Positions 36,008 to 43,512 of a stretch of DNA of 63,812 nt are shown piece after piece. The stretch's first letter is position 1. Every line of letters begins with the position of its first letter. A program made the translations under genes and the position numbers. The notes under the pieces were generated by a model. That model ran no database searches, was not told where the DNA came from, and saw only the letters and a program-made list of their open reading frames with translations. The DNA comes from Nostoc sp. KVJ20. GTDB taxonomy: Bacteria; Cyanobacteriota; Cyanobacteriia; Cyanobacteriales; Nostocaceae. The stretch lies in NCBI RefSeq assembly GCF_001712795.1, contig NZ_KV757638.1, positions 1 through 63,812 of the forward strand, read 5' to 3'.

Positions 36008-36649
36008 ATGACTATGGTTGAATTTACCTCCGAAACTCTGACAGATGCACAGTGGGAAATTGCCCATGCGATCGCTCAAACACTGGTAAAAGAAAATACA
36101 GATGTTAACGAGTTAGGTAAAACAATTGCTTATCTCCGTGCATCTATTCACCAACCAGATGCTAATTCCAGGTTTTTCAAATATCTGAAAACCTTAGTGA
36201 GTAATGGTAAACAAATTGGGCACAGTGGTAGAACCCCAGATTATTACCGCAGTATCGATAAAGCTTGTGGTGATTATCTCAAAAATGTTCAAGATGCCTA
36301 CACAATACTGCAAATATTAGGCTGGGTATCTCGTTTGATGCGTTACTACAAAGATGCGGGGCCAATTGGAGAAATTCAAACTCCCAGCACAGCTACTTTT
36401 GAGTCACCCCGCCAAGCGGAAATTAGCAAAGTTGCTAAATCCCAAAATTTTAAAGTTGACCAGATATTAGAGGCAACAGTGACCAAAATCAATGGTATCA
36501 AAGTCACCTATGAAATTTTGGGGACGATTAAGCTAACCGAGAAAGAACCTAAAAAGGCACAATCTCTTTGTGAGGGGCAAATAGTCAAAGTAGAGATTGT
36601 GGACATTAAGGAAGACGGAAGTATCAAAAAAGTAAAATTAGTTGGGTAA
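36008..36649 (+). CDS. Unknown ancillary protein at the end of the III-D operon
   Basis: 213-aa protein, no named family recognised. Residues about 10-115 are helical (EIAHAIAQTLVKENTDVNELGKTIAYLRASI, then SVDKACGDYLKN-like heptads). Residues about 150-213 look like a small beta barrel: VDQILEATVTKINGIKVTYEI ... CEGQIVKVEIVDIKEDGSIKKVKL has the rhythm of an OB/S1-like RNA-binding domain. It starts two bases after the last RAMP gene and is the last gene of the operon, so it is expected to be made with the complex. A role in RNA handling or as an effector is only a guess. Confidence 0.6.
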   Translation: MTMVEFTSETLTDAQWEIAHAIAQTLVKENTDVNELGKTIAYLRASIHQPDANSRFFKYLKTLVSNGKQIGHSGRTPDYYRSIDKACGDYLKNVQDAYTILQILGWVSRLMRYYKDAGPIGEIQTPSTATFESPRQAEISKVAKSQNFKVDQILEATVTKINGIKVTYEILGTIKLTEKEPKKAQSLCEGQIVKVEIVDIKEDGSIKKVKLVG

Positions 36650-36877
36650 ATAAAATAATTTTTTTATTTCAGCTTTAATATAGAAGGGAAGGCATATGTA
36701 TAATTGTGCCTTTTTATTATTTCAACAAGAAAAATGTCCAAACCAAAATATTCACAAGTAACTGCTCCACCCCTGGAAGCAGCTACAAATGTTCATCATC
36801 CACCAGGTATCAACCTTAACTCTGATTTAACTGTTAATTCACCGTATAGTTCCTGTTTGCAAAAAGGTAATACAGCT

Positions 36878-37156
36878 ATGACAGAATACTCACACTTCTT
36901 CACTAAGCAATTTAAAGAAGACCTGAAATACTGGAAGAAGCACTGTCCAGCAAAGTATAACCGCATTCAGGAACTAATACGTGAAATTCAAGCGAAACCT
37001 TTCGAGTGTATCGGGAAAGGGAATCCAGAAATTCTAATACATGAGTATTATCAAGGTTACAAAAAACGTTCGCGTCAGATAAACGGCACACACCGCCTTG
37101 TGTATGCAGTATCAAACGACACAATTTATTTTCTCCAAGCTCGCTTCCATTACTAG
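36878..37156 (+). CDS. yoeB: YoeB/Txe-family mRNA interferase toxin
   Basis: 92-aa toxin of the RelE superfamily that cuts mRNA at the ribosomal A site. Key positions of E. coli YoeB are kept: the Glu of GKGNPEIL, SRQINGTHRLVYAV with its Arg, and the terminal RFHY with the catalytic His-Tyr pair, so it should be active. The ATG at 36878 gives the family's normal length; the frame stays open to 36704, but the added 58 residues are not conserved-looking. The matching YefM/Phd antitoxin lies downstream, the reverse of the usual antitoxin-first order. Confidence 0.88.
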   Translation: MTEYSHFFTKQFKEDLKYWKKHCPAKYNRIQELIREIQAKPFECIGKGNPEILIHEYYQGYKKRSRQINGTHRLVYAVSNDTIYFLQARFHY

Positions 37157-37321
37157 TCTAAATTCCAGAAATAAGTAACTGAAATTGTAGTGTTTATTGC
37201 CAGCCAGAGCAGGTTCACTCTCGGTTCTGGTTGGTTTCATTGTTAGATGCTTTCAATTCTTGGATGATTTTAACTATGATCCTTGTAGTAGAAACCATAG
37301 CTGTTTAAGGTATTTAGGAAA

Positions 37322-37618
37322 ATGTCCAACATTTGTCAAAAAATAAATTATGCTGAAGCTCAAGCTAATCTAGACGAACTTTGCAATCAAGTTGTTTTAA
37401 GCCGCGATCCCGTGATTATTGAAAGAGAAGGTAGTGAAAATGTGGCTATTATTGCTGCTGACGAGTTAATTAGCATGAAAGAAACTCTTTATCTACTTAG
37501 TTCTCCTGAAAATGCAACTCGTCTATTTGCTGCTTTGGAAGAAGCAGAGTCGGGTACACTTAAACCTCAGACACTAGATGAACTACTTGAAGAATTAGAG
37601 AATGATGAGGAAGATTAG
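37322..37618 (+). CDS. yefM: YefM/Phd-family antitoxin
   Basis: 98-aa antitoxin. The N-terminal Phd/YefM fold (residues 5-60) shows INYAEAQANLDELCNQVV, RDPVIIEREGSENVAIIAADEL, the typical beta-hairpin dimer and DNA-binding unit. The C-terminal half is acidic (LDELLEELENDEED) and should wrap and neutralise the toxin. It follows the YoeB-like toxin by 165 bases with no other antitoxin in between, so the two are probably partners despite the gene order. YefM proteins usually repress their own promoter. Confidence 0.87.
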   Translation: MSNICQKINYAEAQANLDELCNQVVLSRDPVIIEREGSENVAIIAADELISMKETLYLLSSPENATRLFAALEEAESGTLKPQTLDELLEELENDEED

Positions 37619-37723
37619 TTAGTGACTTGGCATACATCAACAGTAAGATTTTGCTGCTTTCACATTGTGACAGCTTGATTTAAATTTTGATTGCTGCTAA
37701 TATTAACCCCTATAGAGACCTTT

Positions 37724-37828
37724 GTTTCATTTATAAATTTCCCCCCTGCAAAGGGATTGAAACAGGTTTCTATAAGGTGAAAATACTGTTATGTCAGAGT
37801 TCACTGCTTCCCCGCAAGGGGACTAAAC
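37724..37828. CRISPR. Two isolated CRISPR-repeat-like hairpins (degenerate)
   Basis: Element 1 (37724-37763) starts GTTTCATTT and ends GGGATTGAAAC around the stem CCC/GGG. Element 2 (about 37793-37828) ends CTTCCCCGCAAGGGGACTAAAC with the perfect stem CCCC-GCAA-GGGG. About 29 bases lie between. The 3' ends match the handle style of cyanobacterial type I-D/III repeats, but the two are not identical, so this is at most a decayed mini-array. Confidence 0.4.
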
Positions 37829-37841
37829 TCAGAAATGAATC

Positions 37842-37886
37842 TACCAAGAAGTATTAAAAGAGTTTAAAGATGAACAATTAATATGA
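37842..37886 (+). pseudogene. Possible 3' remnant of a HigB/RelE-type toxin gene
   Basis: The frame ending at the TGA at 37884-37886 reads YQEVLKEFKDEQLI, and its stop overlaps the ATG of the HigA-like gene (ATGA), as in coupled toxin-antitoxin pairs. Upstream the frame is closed by a stop at 37836 and by a CRISPR-repeat-like hairpin. It may be the truncated end of a toxin gene; the piece is too short to be sure. Confidence 0.25.
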
Positions 37887-38188
37887 AAACAAAGCCTTTT
37901 AGTGAATTGCGAAAGAGAATGACACCTGAAAGGAGGGCAGAGAGCAAAACTCGCGCTCAAATCATGCTACTTCATCTTGCCCTTTTAGAAGTACAAGAGT
38001 CCTTGGGACTGACGCAGGATGATTTAGAAAAAGACCTCAGCATTGTTGAGTCTACTCTCTCGGAGTTGGAGAACAAACAGGATATTCAAGTTTCCGCCCT
38101 CTCACGTTATATCAAGGCTCTTGGTGGAAATCTAAAACTAGTAGCTCATTTCCCTAACGAAGAGATTTTTCTTGCTCAATTTGAGTGA
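37883..38188 (+). CDS. HigA/XRE-type antitoxin-like regulator
   Basis: 101-aa helix-turn-helix protein. The DNA-binding part is residues about 35-85: LLEVQESLGLTQDDLEKDLSIVESTLSELENKQDIQVSALSRYIKALGG, the pattern of HigA2/HipB-like antitoxins that ends in LKLVAHFPNEE. The usual toxin partner upstream seems lost; only a 14-residue tail in the coupled frame remains. It may act on its own as a regulator, for example of the cas6 gene 142 bases downstream (inference). Confidence 0.82.
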   Translation: MKTKPFSELRKRMTPERRAESKTRAQIMLLHLALLEVQESLGLTQDDLEKDLSIVESTLSELENKQDIQVSALSRYIKALGGNLKLVAHFPNEEIFLAQFE

Positions 38189-38262
38189 TGGTTAATTATC
38201 TTGAGCATTAACTTGACTTTCTTAAAAAGTTAAGGTTGATAACTACAATAATTAGATTAATG

Positions 38263-38291
38263 CATCTTCTTCCCCTAAAGGGGACGGAAAA
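38263..38291. CRISPR. Solitary CRISPR-repeat-like hairpin upstream of cas6
   Basis: CTTCTTCCCCTAAAGGGGACGGAAAA contains the stem CCCC-TAAA-GGGG and an 8-base tail like a crRNA 5' handle. It shares CTTCCCC-N4-GGGGAC with element 2 at about 37800. It lies about 40 bases before the cas6 ATG, within the cas6 leader. Confidence 0.4.
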
Positions 38292-38330
38292 TGATTACAA
38301 TATTTGACATCATTTGCATAGCAATTAGCG

Positions 38331-39473
38331 ATGCCAAAAGCAGCTATATCCACTAGACGCAAAACCGAGACACAGCCAGAGTCTCTTCCCACATGGGCAG
38401 ATGACACTGAACTGGTGGGATTAGTGTTTGAACTTGAGCCAACCACTTCCACTTCCCTCTACTCTCAATACACCATTGGACTCCATGCCTGGTTTCTTGA
38501 CCAAGTAAGGCAATTCAACCCAGAACTTTCTGCATATCTCCATGACGGAGAGTCAGAAAAGCCCTTCAATATTTCGGCGCTGGAAGGTCAACTCCTCGCC
38601 AGTGGAAGACAACTGCAATTGGAAGCCAAGCAAATTTACTGTTGGCATGTTAATGCTTTGTCTCCAAGAGTGGTGCAGTTTCTCAAACAATGGTTAACCC
38701 AATTGCCCCAAATTCTGGACTTAAGAGGCGCTCCCTTGCAAATAAAACAGGTGAGTATCGCCCATCCACCCACTACCTACGCGCAATTATTGCAGTCACA
38801 GCCAGAGAAACCCTCTAATGTTAACTTCAGCTTTGTCTCGCCTACCAGCTTTCGCCGCAAGGGTCATCATTTCCCCCTGCCGGTGCCAGTAAATCTCTTT
38901 CACAGCTATCTGCGTCGCTGGAATGACTTTTCAGGAATCCCAATTGCACAAGAAGCTTTTCTCGATTGGATAGATGAAGGGGTAATTATCCATCAGCATC
39001 GCTTGGAGTCGGTGAAGGTGGCGGCTGGCAAGCGGGGTTCGGTAACTGGATTCACAGGGGCAATGTCTTGTAGTTTGACTAAGGCGGCTTTAGCAAATTC
39101 TGAGTTTACCGAGTTGTTTTATGCTTTGGCTCGACTGGCTCCCTACTGTGGTACGGGACACAAAACTACTTTTGGATTGGGACAAACTCGCTTAGATTGG
39201 GTGGAACCAGAGATAAACTTACCGACTCAGGTGCTAACAAATCTGCTGGGAGAACGCATTGATGAGTTGACAGCAGTATTCACCGCACAACGAAAACGCA
39301 CAGGAGGCGATCGCACTGATAAAATTGCTTCTACTTGGGCAACTATCTTAGCACGCAGAGAGATGGGAGAATCATTGCAGGTTATATCCCAAGATTTAGA
39401 GATGCCCTACGCAACGGTGAAAACTTACGTAAAGTTAGCTCGGCGGGCGCTCAAGGATAATGTCAATCACTGA
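38331..39473 (+). CDS. cas6: CRISPR pre-crRNA endoribonuclease Cas6 with HTH-like tail
   Basis: 380-aa RAMP ribonuclease that cuts precursor crRNA within each repeat. The Cas6 body covers residues about 20-300, with SFVSPTSFRRKGHHFPLP, the lobe FTGAMSCSL, and the glycine-rich loop YCGTGHKTTFGLGQTRL close to its end. A 70-residue extension follows: RKRTGGDRTDKIASTWATILARREMGESLQVISQDLEMPYATVKTYVKLARRAL, which reads as a helix-turn-helix of sigma-factor region 4 type. That tail could help bind repeats or DNA. It is separated from the effector operon by the toxin-antitoxin genes and probably has its own promoter. Confidence 0.9.
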   Translation: MPKAAISTRRKTETQPESLPTWADDTELVGLVFELEPTTSTSLYSQYTIGLHAWFLDQVRQFNPELSAYLHDGESEKPFNISALEGQLLASGRQLQLEAKQIYCWHVNALSPRVVQFLKQWLTQLPQILDLRGAPLQIKQVSIAHPPTTYAQLLQSQPEKPSNVNFSFVSPTSFRRKGHHFPLPVPVNLFHSYLRRWNDFSGIPIAQEAFLDWIDEGVIIHQHRLESVKVAAGKRGSVTGFTGAMSCSLTKAALANSEFTELFYALARLAPYCGTGHKTTFGLGQTRLDWVEPEINLPTQVLTNLLGERIDELTAVFTAQRKRTGGDRTDKIASTWATILARREMGESLQVISQDLEMPYATVKTYVKLARRALKDNVNH

Positions 39474-39773
39474 AGGGGATTGGTTGAGATTGAGAAGAAT
39501 ATAAATTTCCGTTGAATAAGCCAAGCGAAAAATGTGCCCATTTATACAACAAAACAGTAATGATTGTTATAGGCTTGAAAAGCCCTTTACTTTTATACTT
39601 TTGGCGAAACTTCACCGCCAAAAAAGCACCAGAGCGATAGGAAATTACCTATGACCAAATGCGATTGATATTTATCAAACGTTAATCTGGTTAAGTTGAA
39701 CATATTCCTGTCAGCAGCATAGGTGACTTCCTACGCCCTGGTTATCTCTTTTAATTATTTTAGGTCAAGGGAA
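39474..39773. other. Intergenic region between cas6 and a convergent gene
   Basis: No gene. A weak hairpin GGCTT-GAA-AAGCC lies at about 39571-39583, without a T-run. Nothing else is supported, and in particular no CRISPR array follows cas6. Confidence 0.45.
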
Positions 39774-40172
39774 CTAACGTAATAGCCAATACCATCCAGA
39801 ACCTTTACGGGTTAGCCAAGAGTCATCTAAGTAGGGATGATAAACGGGGACATCAGAAAAATCTGAGTCGTTTTGAGAGCGAATCCTGAAATTGCGACAA
39901 CTTCCCTCTACTTCAATGATAACAGTGTGATTGCGATCGCTAGGAGTAGGTTGCAGGATGTTATCTCTAATACTTTGTCGGTTTTTATGTATGTAAAGAC
40001 AACGCACTCTTACCAACGAGTTTTCATTGGGATTATCTAGCAAATAGGGAAGAATTTGAGACTCACGAATTGTGCGAGAAGGATTGGCAGTTTGTGCGCT
40101 TGCCAAAGATGTTATGGACAAAAACATGGTTGTAGTCAGGATAATAATTTTCCCTCTTAGCCTGTTTTTCAT
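39774..40172 (-). CDS. Secreted protein of unknown function
   Basis: 132-aa protein with a classical signal peptide (KNRLRGKIIILTTTMFLSITSLASAQ, cleavage near residue 27). The mature part has two cysteines (VRCLYIHK and EGSCRNF) that may form a disulfide, several beta-like strands (HTVIIEVEGS) and a Trp-rich end. TAGGAGAG precedes the ATG at a good distance. No family recognised. The next minus-strand gene upstream also encodes a secreted protein, 72 bases away, so the two may be one transcript. Confidence 0.7.
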   Translation of the reverse strand: MKNRLRGKIIILTTTMFLSITSLASAQTANPSRTIRESQILPYLLDNPNENSLVRVRCLYIHKNRQSIRDNILQPTPSDRNHTVIIEVEGSCRNFRIRSQNDSDFSDVPVYHPYLDDSWLTRKGSGWYWLLR

Positions 40173-40244
40173 AGTCTCTCCTAACGGCTAAAGAAAGCAA
40201 TTGTTTGTTGTCCTTTGACTCCTGAATTATTCTTCAGTAACAGC

Positions 40245-40901
40245 TTATTTATTTTCCAACAGTTGATTGACTTGCTGTCCCCGACGACCAGTTTTTATTT
40301 CATAGCGCTGGGTGAGGTTATCTTCGTAATTCATATCTCTAGCAGCGGCGGAGTTAACAAAAGCATCGCAATTCCTGCCTTGAACAACTGTTGAAGAACT
40401 ACTACTATTTTCCTCTGTGCGGTTGCTGCTTTGATCGCGGGAATTACTATTATTTTTACTACCTTGACTAGAACCACTACCGCTAGCACCAATACCCAAA
40501 AAGCTAAAACCTCCACCACCACCGTCATTGTGGCTTTCGGCAGAACTAGAACGAGTATTGTTAAAGTTTGCCAAAGCAAGTTTGCTAGAACTGCTGCGGG
40601 TGCTATTACCCAAGCCAACATCACTGCACAAAGCGCGGGGGTCATTTGCTAGGGTTTTCGGGTCAACCCAAGATTGATGGTCGCCTAATCCTTGAATTTC
40701 AGTATTACCAACTGGATTGCTAGGTGAGCCAGGAGTTGGAGTACTAGGAATTGCATTCCCTACAGCGGCTCCGGGGGTAATAGTAACTGGTTTGAAGATA
40801 CCAGTTGACTTGACATCAAAAGGGCCGGCGAAAGCTGGTAGTGTACTGGTTAGAAGTGCGGTAGCTGTTAGCAAAGAACTAGTTAAGTGACGGAATTTCA
40901 T
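40245..40901 (-). CDS. Secreted Ser/Asn/Gly-rich protein of unknown function
   Basis: 218-aa protein with signal peptide (residues about 1-25, ending LPAFAG). The mature protein is of low complexity in the middle (about 110-165: Ser, Asn and Gly rich, with GGGGFSFLGIGASGSGS) and carries two cysteines (ALCSDVGL and GRNCDAFVNSAAARDMNYE). The C-terminal YEIKTGRRGQQVNQLLE is helical. The start at 40901 is preferred over 40907 because AGGA stands eight bases before it. Similar low-complexity exported proteins occur in cyanobacteria; no function can be given. Confidence 0.7.
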   Translation of the reverse strand: MKFRHLTSSLLTATALLTSTLPAFAGPFDVKSTGIFKPVTITPGAAVGNAIPSTPTPGSPSNPVGNTEIQGLGDHQSWVDPKTLANDPRALCSDVGLGNSTRSSSSKLALANFNNTRSSSAESHNDGGGGGFSFLGIGASGSGSSQGSKNNSNSRDQSSNRTEENSSSSSTVVQGRNCDAFVNSAAARDMNYEDNLTQRYEIKTGRRGQQVNQLLENK

Positions 40902-41236
40902 GGTCATTTTCCTAATGTTTAAGTGTTAGTGTGTTTTGGGTTTTAACCCCTTCACTTACCTAATAGGTTGACCTTTATTTGTTTATGCACTTTTGACTAA
41001 AATTTTTTAACTGCTGCTAGCAGTCACCAGGATTAATGTCAATACGCTTGGGTTAAGGGCTAATTGTACAAAATTGTGGGTTTTCGAGACGCGATAAATT
41101 GCCGTATCTACAAGACGCGATAAATCGCCGTCTCTACAAGTGTTTTGGTCTTATCTGAACTGTATTGGGATTAATGTTACTTTTTCCCTAGAATTGGGAT
41201 TAATAGGATGATAATTTTCATGTTTTACCCAAAACT
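40902..41236. other. Intergenic region occupied largely by a MITE
   Basis: The minus-strand gene's leader on the left, then a MITE-like element (41032-41175), then the short leader of the LURP-one-like gene. No gene. Confidence 0.55.
41032..41175. mobile_element. MITE-like element related to copy A, copy B
   Basis: The ends ATTAATGTCAATAC and GTATTGGGATTAAT are inverted with two mismatches. Inside are two direct units of the GACGCGATAAATCGCCGTCTC type, and TTGGGTTAAGG as in copy A at 23956. The element has no coding capacity. Confidence 0.55.
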
Positions 41237-41821
41237 ATGCAGTATCCTCTGGAGCTTACCTTTAAATTCTGGGCTTTAGCACCACAAATATCTGTTGTTG
41301 ATGGTCAAGGTAATTTGGCTTTCTATGTCAAACAGAAACTCTTCAAGCTCAAGGAAGCAATTACAGTTTTTGCTGATGCTGAACAAAGTCGTCCTATATA
41401 CTACATCAAAGCAGATCGCATTATTGACTTCTCGGCACGCTATAACTTTACCGATAGCAAGGATACTTACATTGGTTCAGTAAAACGACGCGGATTAAAA
41501 TCTCTTTGGCGTGCGCGTTATGACATCTTTGATGGCGACACGACTGTTTTGAACATCCAGGAGAAAAATCCGTGGGTGAAAATTGCTGATGCTCTCTTTG
41601 CAGAAATCCCAATTGTGGGTATGTTCACTGGTTATGTTTTTAACCCAGTCTACTTGGTTAGCCGAACTGATGGCACGATTGTGATGCGTTTGGAGAAAAT
41701 CCCCACTTTCCTCTCCAGAAAATTTATCATCAAAGCTGTGGATCAACTCAGCGATCGCCAAGAGCAGCAAATTTTGTTAAGTTTGATGATGATGCTACTG
41801 CTAGAACGAAACCGTGGCTAA
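41237..41821 (+). CDS. LURP-one-related (LOR/scramblase-like) protein
   Basis: 194-aa protein of the LURP-one-related fold, a 12-stranded barrel around a central helix shared with Tubby and scramblases. Typical marks are FYVKQKLFKLKEAITVFADAEQSRPIYYIKADRIIDFSARY and FNPVYLVSRTDGTIVMRLEK. In plants and bacteria the family's role is poorly known; membrane or lipid association is suspected. It stands alone between a MITE upstream and a terminator hairpin downstream. Confidence 0.8.
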   Translation: MQYPLELTFKFWALAPQISVVDGQGNLAFYVKQKLFKLKEAITVFADAEQSRPIYYIKADRIIDFSARYNFTDSKDTYIGSVKRRGLKSLWRARYDIFDGDTTVLNIQEKNPWVKIADALFAEIPIVGMFTGYVFNPVYLVSRTDGTIVMRLEKIPTFLSRKFIIKAVDQLSDRQEQQILLSLMMMLLLERNRG

Positions 41822-41851
41822 TCCGACTAAAAGCTGAACTATGAAGACACC

Positions 41852-41878
41852 CCACTGAACCTATACTCAGTTCAGTGG
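41852..41878. terminator. Bidirectional terminator-like hairpin
   Basis: CCACTGAAC (41852-41860) pairs perfectly with GTTCAGTGG (41870-41878) over a 9-base loop. It lies between the convergent LURP-one-like and amidase genes. Confidence 0.6.
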
Positions 41879-41915
41879 TGGGTAGTTTACGCTTTACACT
41901 TCAAACAGCTTTAGT

Positions 41916-42857
41916 CTAACCGATTAATTTCTGCCAGCTAGCAGGCCCGATAATACCATCGGCATCTAAACCATTTTGCTTTTGAAAGTTCTTAACTGCA
42001 ACCTCTGTTTGCGGGCCATAGACGCCATCATTATCAACTCCTAAACGGTATTGCAAGTATCTGACAACTCCACCACCAGCATGGTTTGGTCGGATAATTC
42101 GTTTTGCCAAAATTAGATTGATAGCATTCCATGTAGTTGTATCAGCAACTCCAGTCGGCTGAACTCCAACAATTGTCTGAAATTTTTCTGTGGCAGATTT
42201 TGTGTTAGCCCCGATGAAGCCATCTTCTACTAAAACCTTACCATTTCTATCAGTTATTTTGAATCTATTTAAGGCTTTTTGCAGTCTGAGAATAGTTTCA
42301 TCTACATTATCTTCTTCATCTTGTACAGGGGGAACAGGAGCACTTGGCAGTTTACCAGTTAAGCCTTTAACAATTGCATTGGCCATTGTTTCTGGATTAA
42401 AAAGATTCATATCTTTTTGCGAATCAATGAAGCAACATTCTACAAGAATCGCAGGCATATTTGTATTTTTCAGGACATACAAGTGGGAACCACTCTTAAC
42501 ACCACGATTAAAAAATCCCAACTTGACGATTTCATCTAATACAGGTTTAGCGATTTTTCTCCCATTTTCGCTAGTTGCAAATACTTCTGTGCCATTGGCT
42601 TGTCTGTTAAAAGCATTAAAATGAATCGAGACGTAAATATCTACTCTACTGGCATTAGCTGTAGAACATCTTTTTGATAGTGATTCGGTTACTGTTCTAG
42701 CACTACTTGGTTTACATACTACGACTTCATGTCCTAAAGCTCTTAACTTAGCAATAACTCTATTACCTACATCTAGAGTTAAATTATCCTCAACTTTGAT
42801 TCCTCTAGCTCCTGTGTCTGGTGGACAATTGTGCCCACTATCAATTCCAATTTTCAT
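41916..42857 (-). CDS. N-acetylmuramoyl-L-alanine amidase (Amidase_3) with two PG-binding domains
   Basis: 313-aa zinc amidase that cleaves the MurNAc-L-Ala bond of peptidoglycan. The amidase_3 domain fills residues 1-172, with the ligands H9 (DSGHN), E23 and H79 (SIHFNA) and the catalytic E140 (LVECCFID). Two peptidoglycan-binding type 1 domains follow (about 182-245, DGFIGANTKSATEKFQ; and about 255-312, DNDGVYGPQTEVAVKNFQ). The catalytic domain begins at residue 2, so there is no signal peptide, unlike the AmiC-type enzymes of heterocyst septa; it resembles an endolysin in layout. GAGGA seven bases before the ATG supports the start. Confidence 0.9.
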   Translation of the reverse strand: MKIGIDSGHNCPPDTGARGIKVEDNLTLDVGNRVIAKLRALGHEVVVCKPSSARTVTESLSKRCSTANASRVDIYVSIHFNAFNRQANGTEVFATSENGRKIAKPVLDEIVKLGFFNRGVKSGSHLYVLKNTNMPAILVECCFIDSQKDMNLFNPETMANAIVKGLTGKLPSAPVPPVQDEEDNVDETILRLQKALNRFKITDRNGKVLVEDGFIGANTKSATEKFQTIVGVQPTGVADTTTWNAINLILAKRIIRPNHAGGGVVRYLQYRLGVDNDGVYGPQTEVAVKNFQKQNGLDADGIIGPASWQKLIG

Positions 42858-43512
42858 GATTTCATCCTCAACTTACTTATTTTTATGCTAGTTCAAAACT
42901 TTTACAATTATAGAGACAAAGTTTTGTTAATAAATTTGTTGAAGTACTTGTTAGCAACACCTGCATTATTTTCAGCATTACTACGCTAGTAAACAAAATA
43001 AGTTTTTGTGCGAACCTGAACAGCAAATTTTATGTGTGAAATTCACTAATCCAAAGTGTATTGCCACAAAAAACACAACCATTATAATTTATCAATATCG
43101 GGAATAACCAGTTAATTTTTGCAATAAATTGCAATGCGGTAATTGCCTCCATTATTCAGATAATAACTCTTTATAAAAGTAGAAAGCTATGACAAATGTA
43201 CCTAGTAAACTGTGGCGGAACTTTATTTAGGGCTTAAGCACCTTATTAAGTCCTAAGTCTTGTTAATTGAGATGGTGCATAGGTTTACACTGTGCTGTAG
43301 TAGTTTAATGCCCAAATCCCTAGACCGAACGCACCCTTTGATGTGAACGTGGGCTGATAAAGTCGTAAAGTATTTACAGACTCTACCCTAGGCTTTTTGT
43401 TAACCCTGAGCAGCTTAACACATAATGCTTTACAGTATTAACTAATACCTGATGGCTTCTAGACATCTGCGGGAGATTAATCAGATAAACTGCTCAAGAA
43501 ACGAGGCTCAAC
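42858..43512. other. Long intergenic region, no gene
   Basis: 655 bases upstream of both the amidase and the methyltransferase genes, which diverge. It is AT-rich on the left and more mixed on the right; GAGG (43501-43504) is the ribosome site of the downstream gene. No tRNA, riboswitch or repeat was recognised. Confidence 0.45.

Noticed and set aside
36704..36877. N-terminal extension of the YoeB-like toxin, or a fused antitoxin
   Set aside because: The extra residues show no antitoxin fold and the shorter start gives the normal toxin length.
37620..38330. A true CRISPR array next to cas6
   Set aside because: Only single, non-identical repeat-like hairpins are present, with no regular spacing of repeats and spacers.
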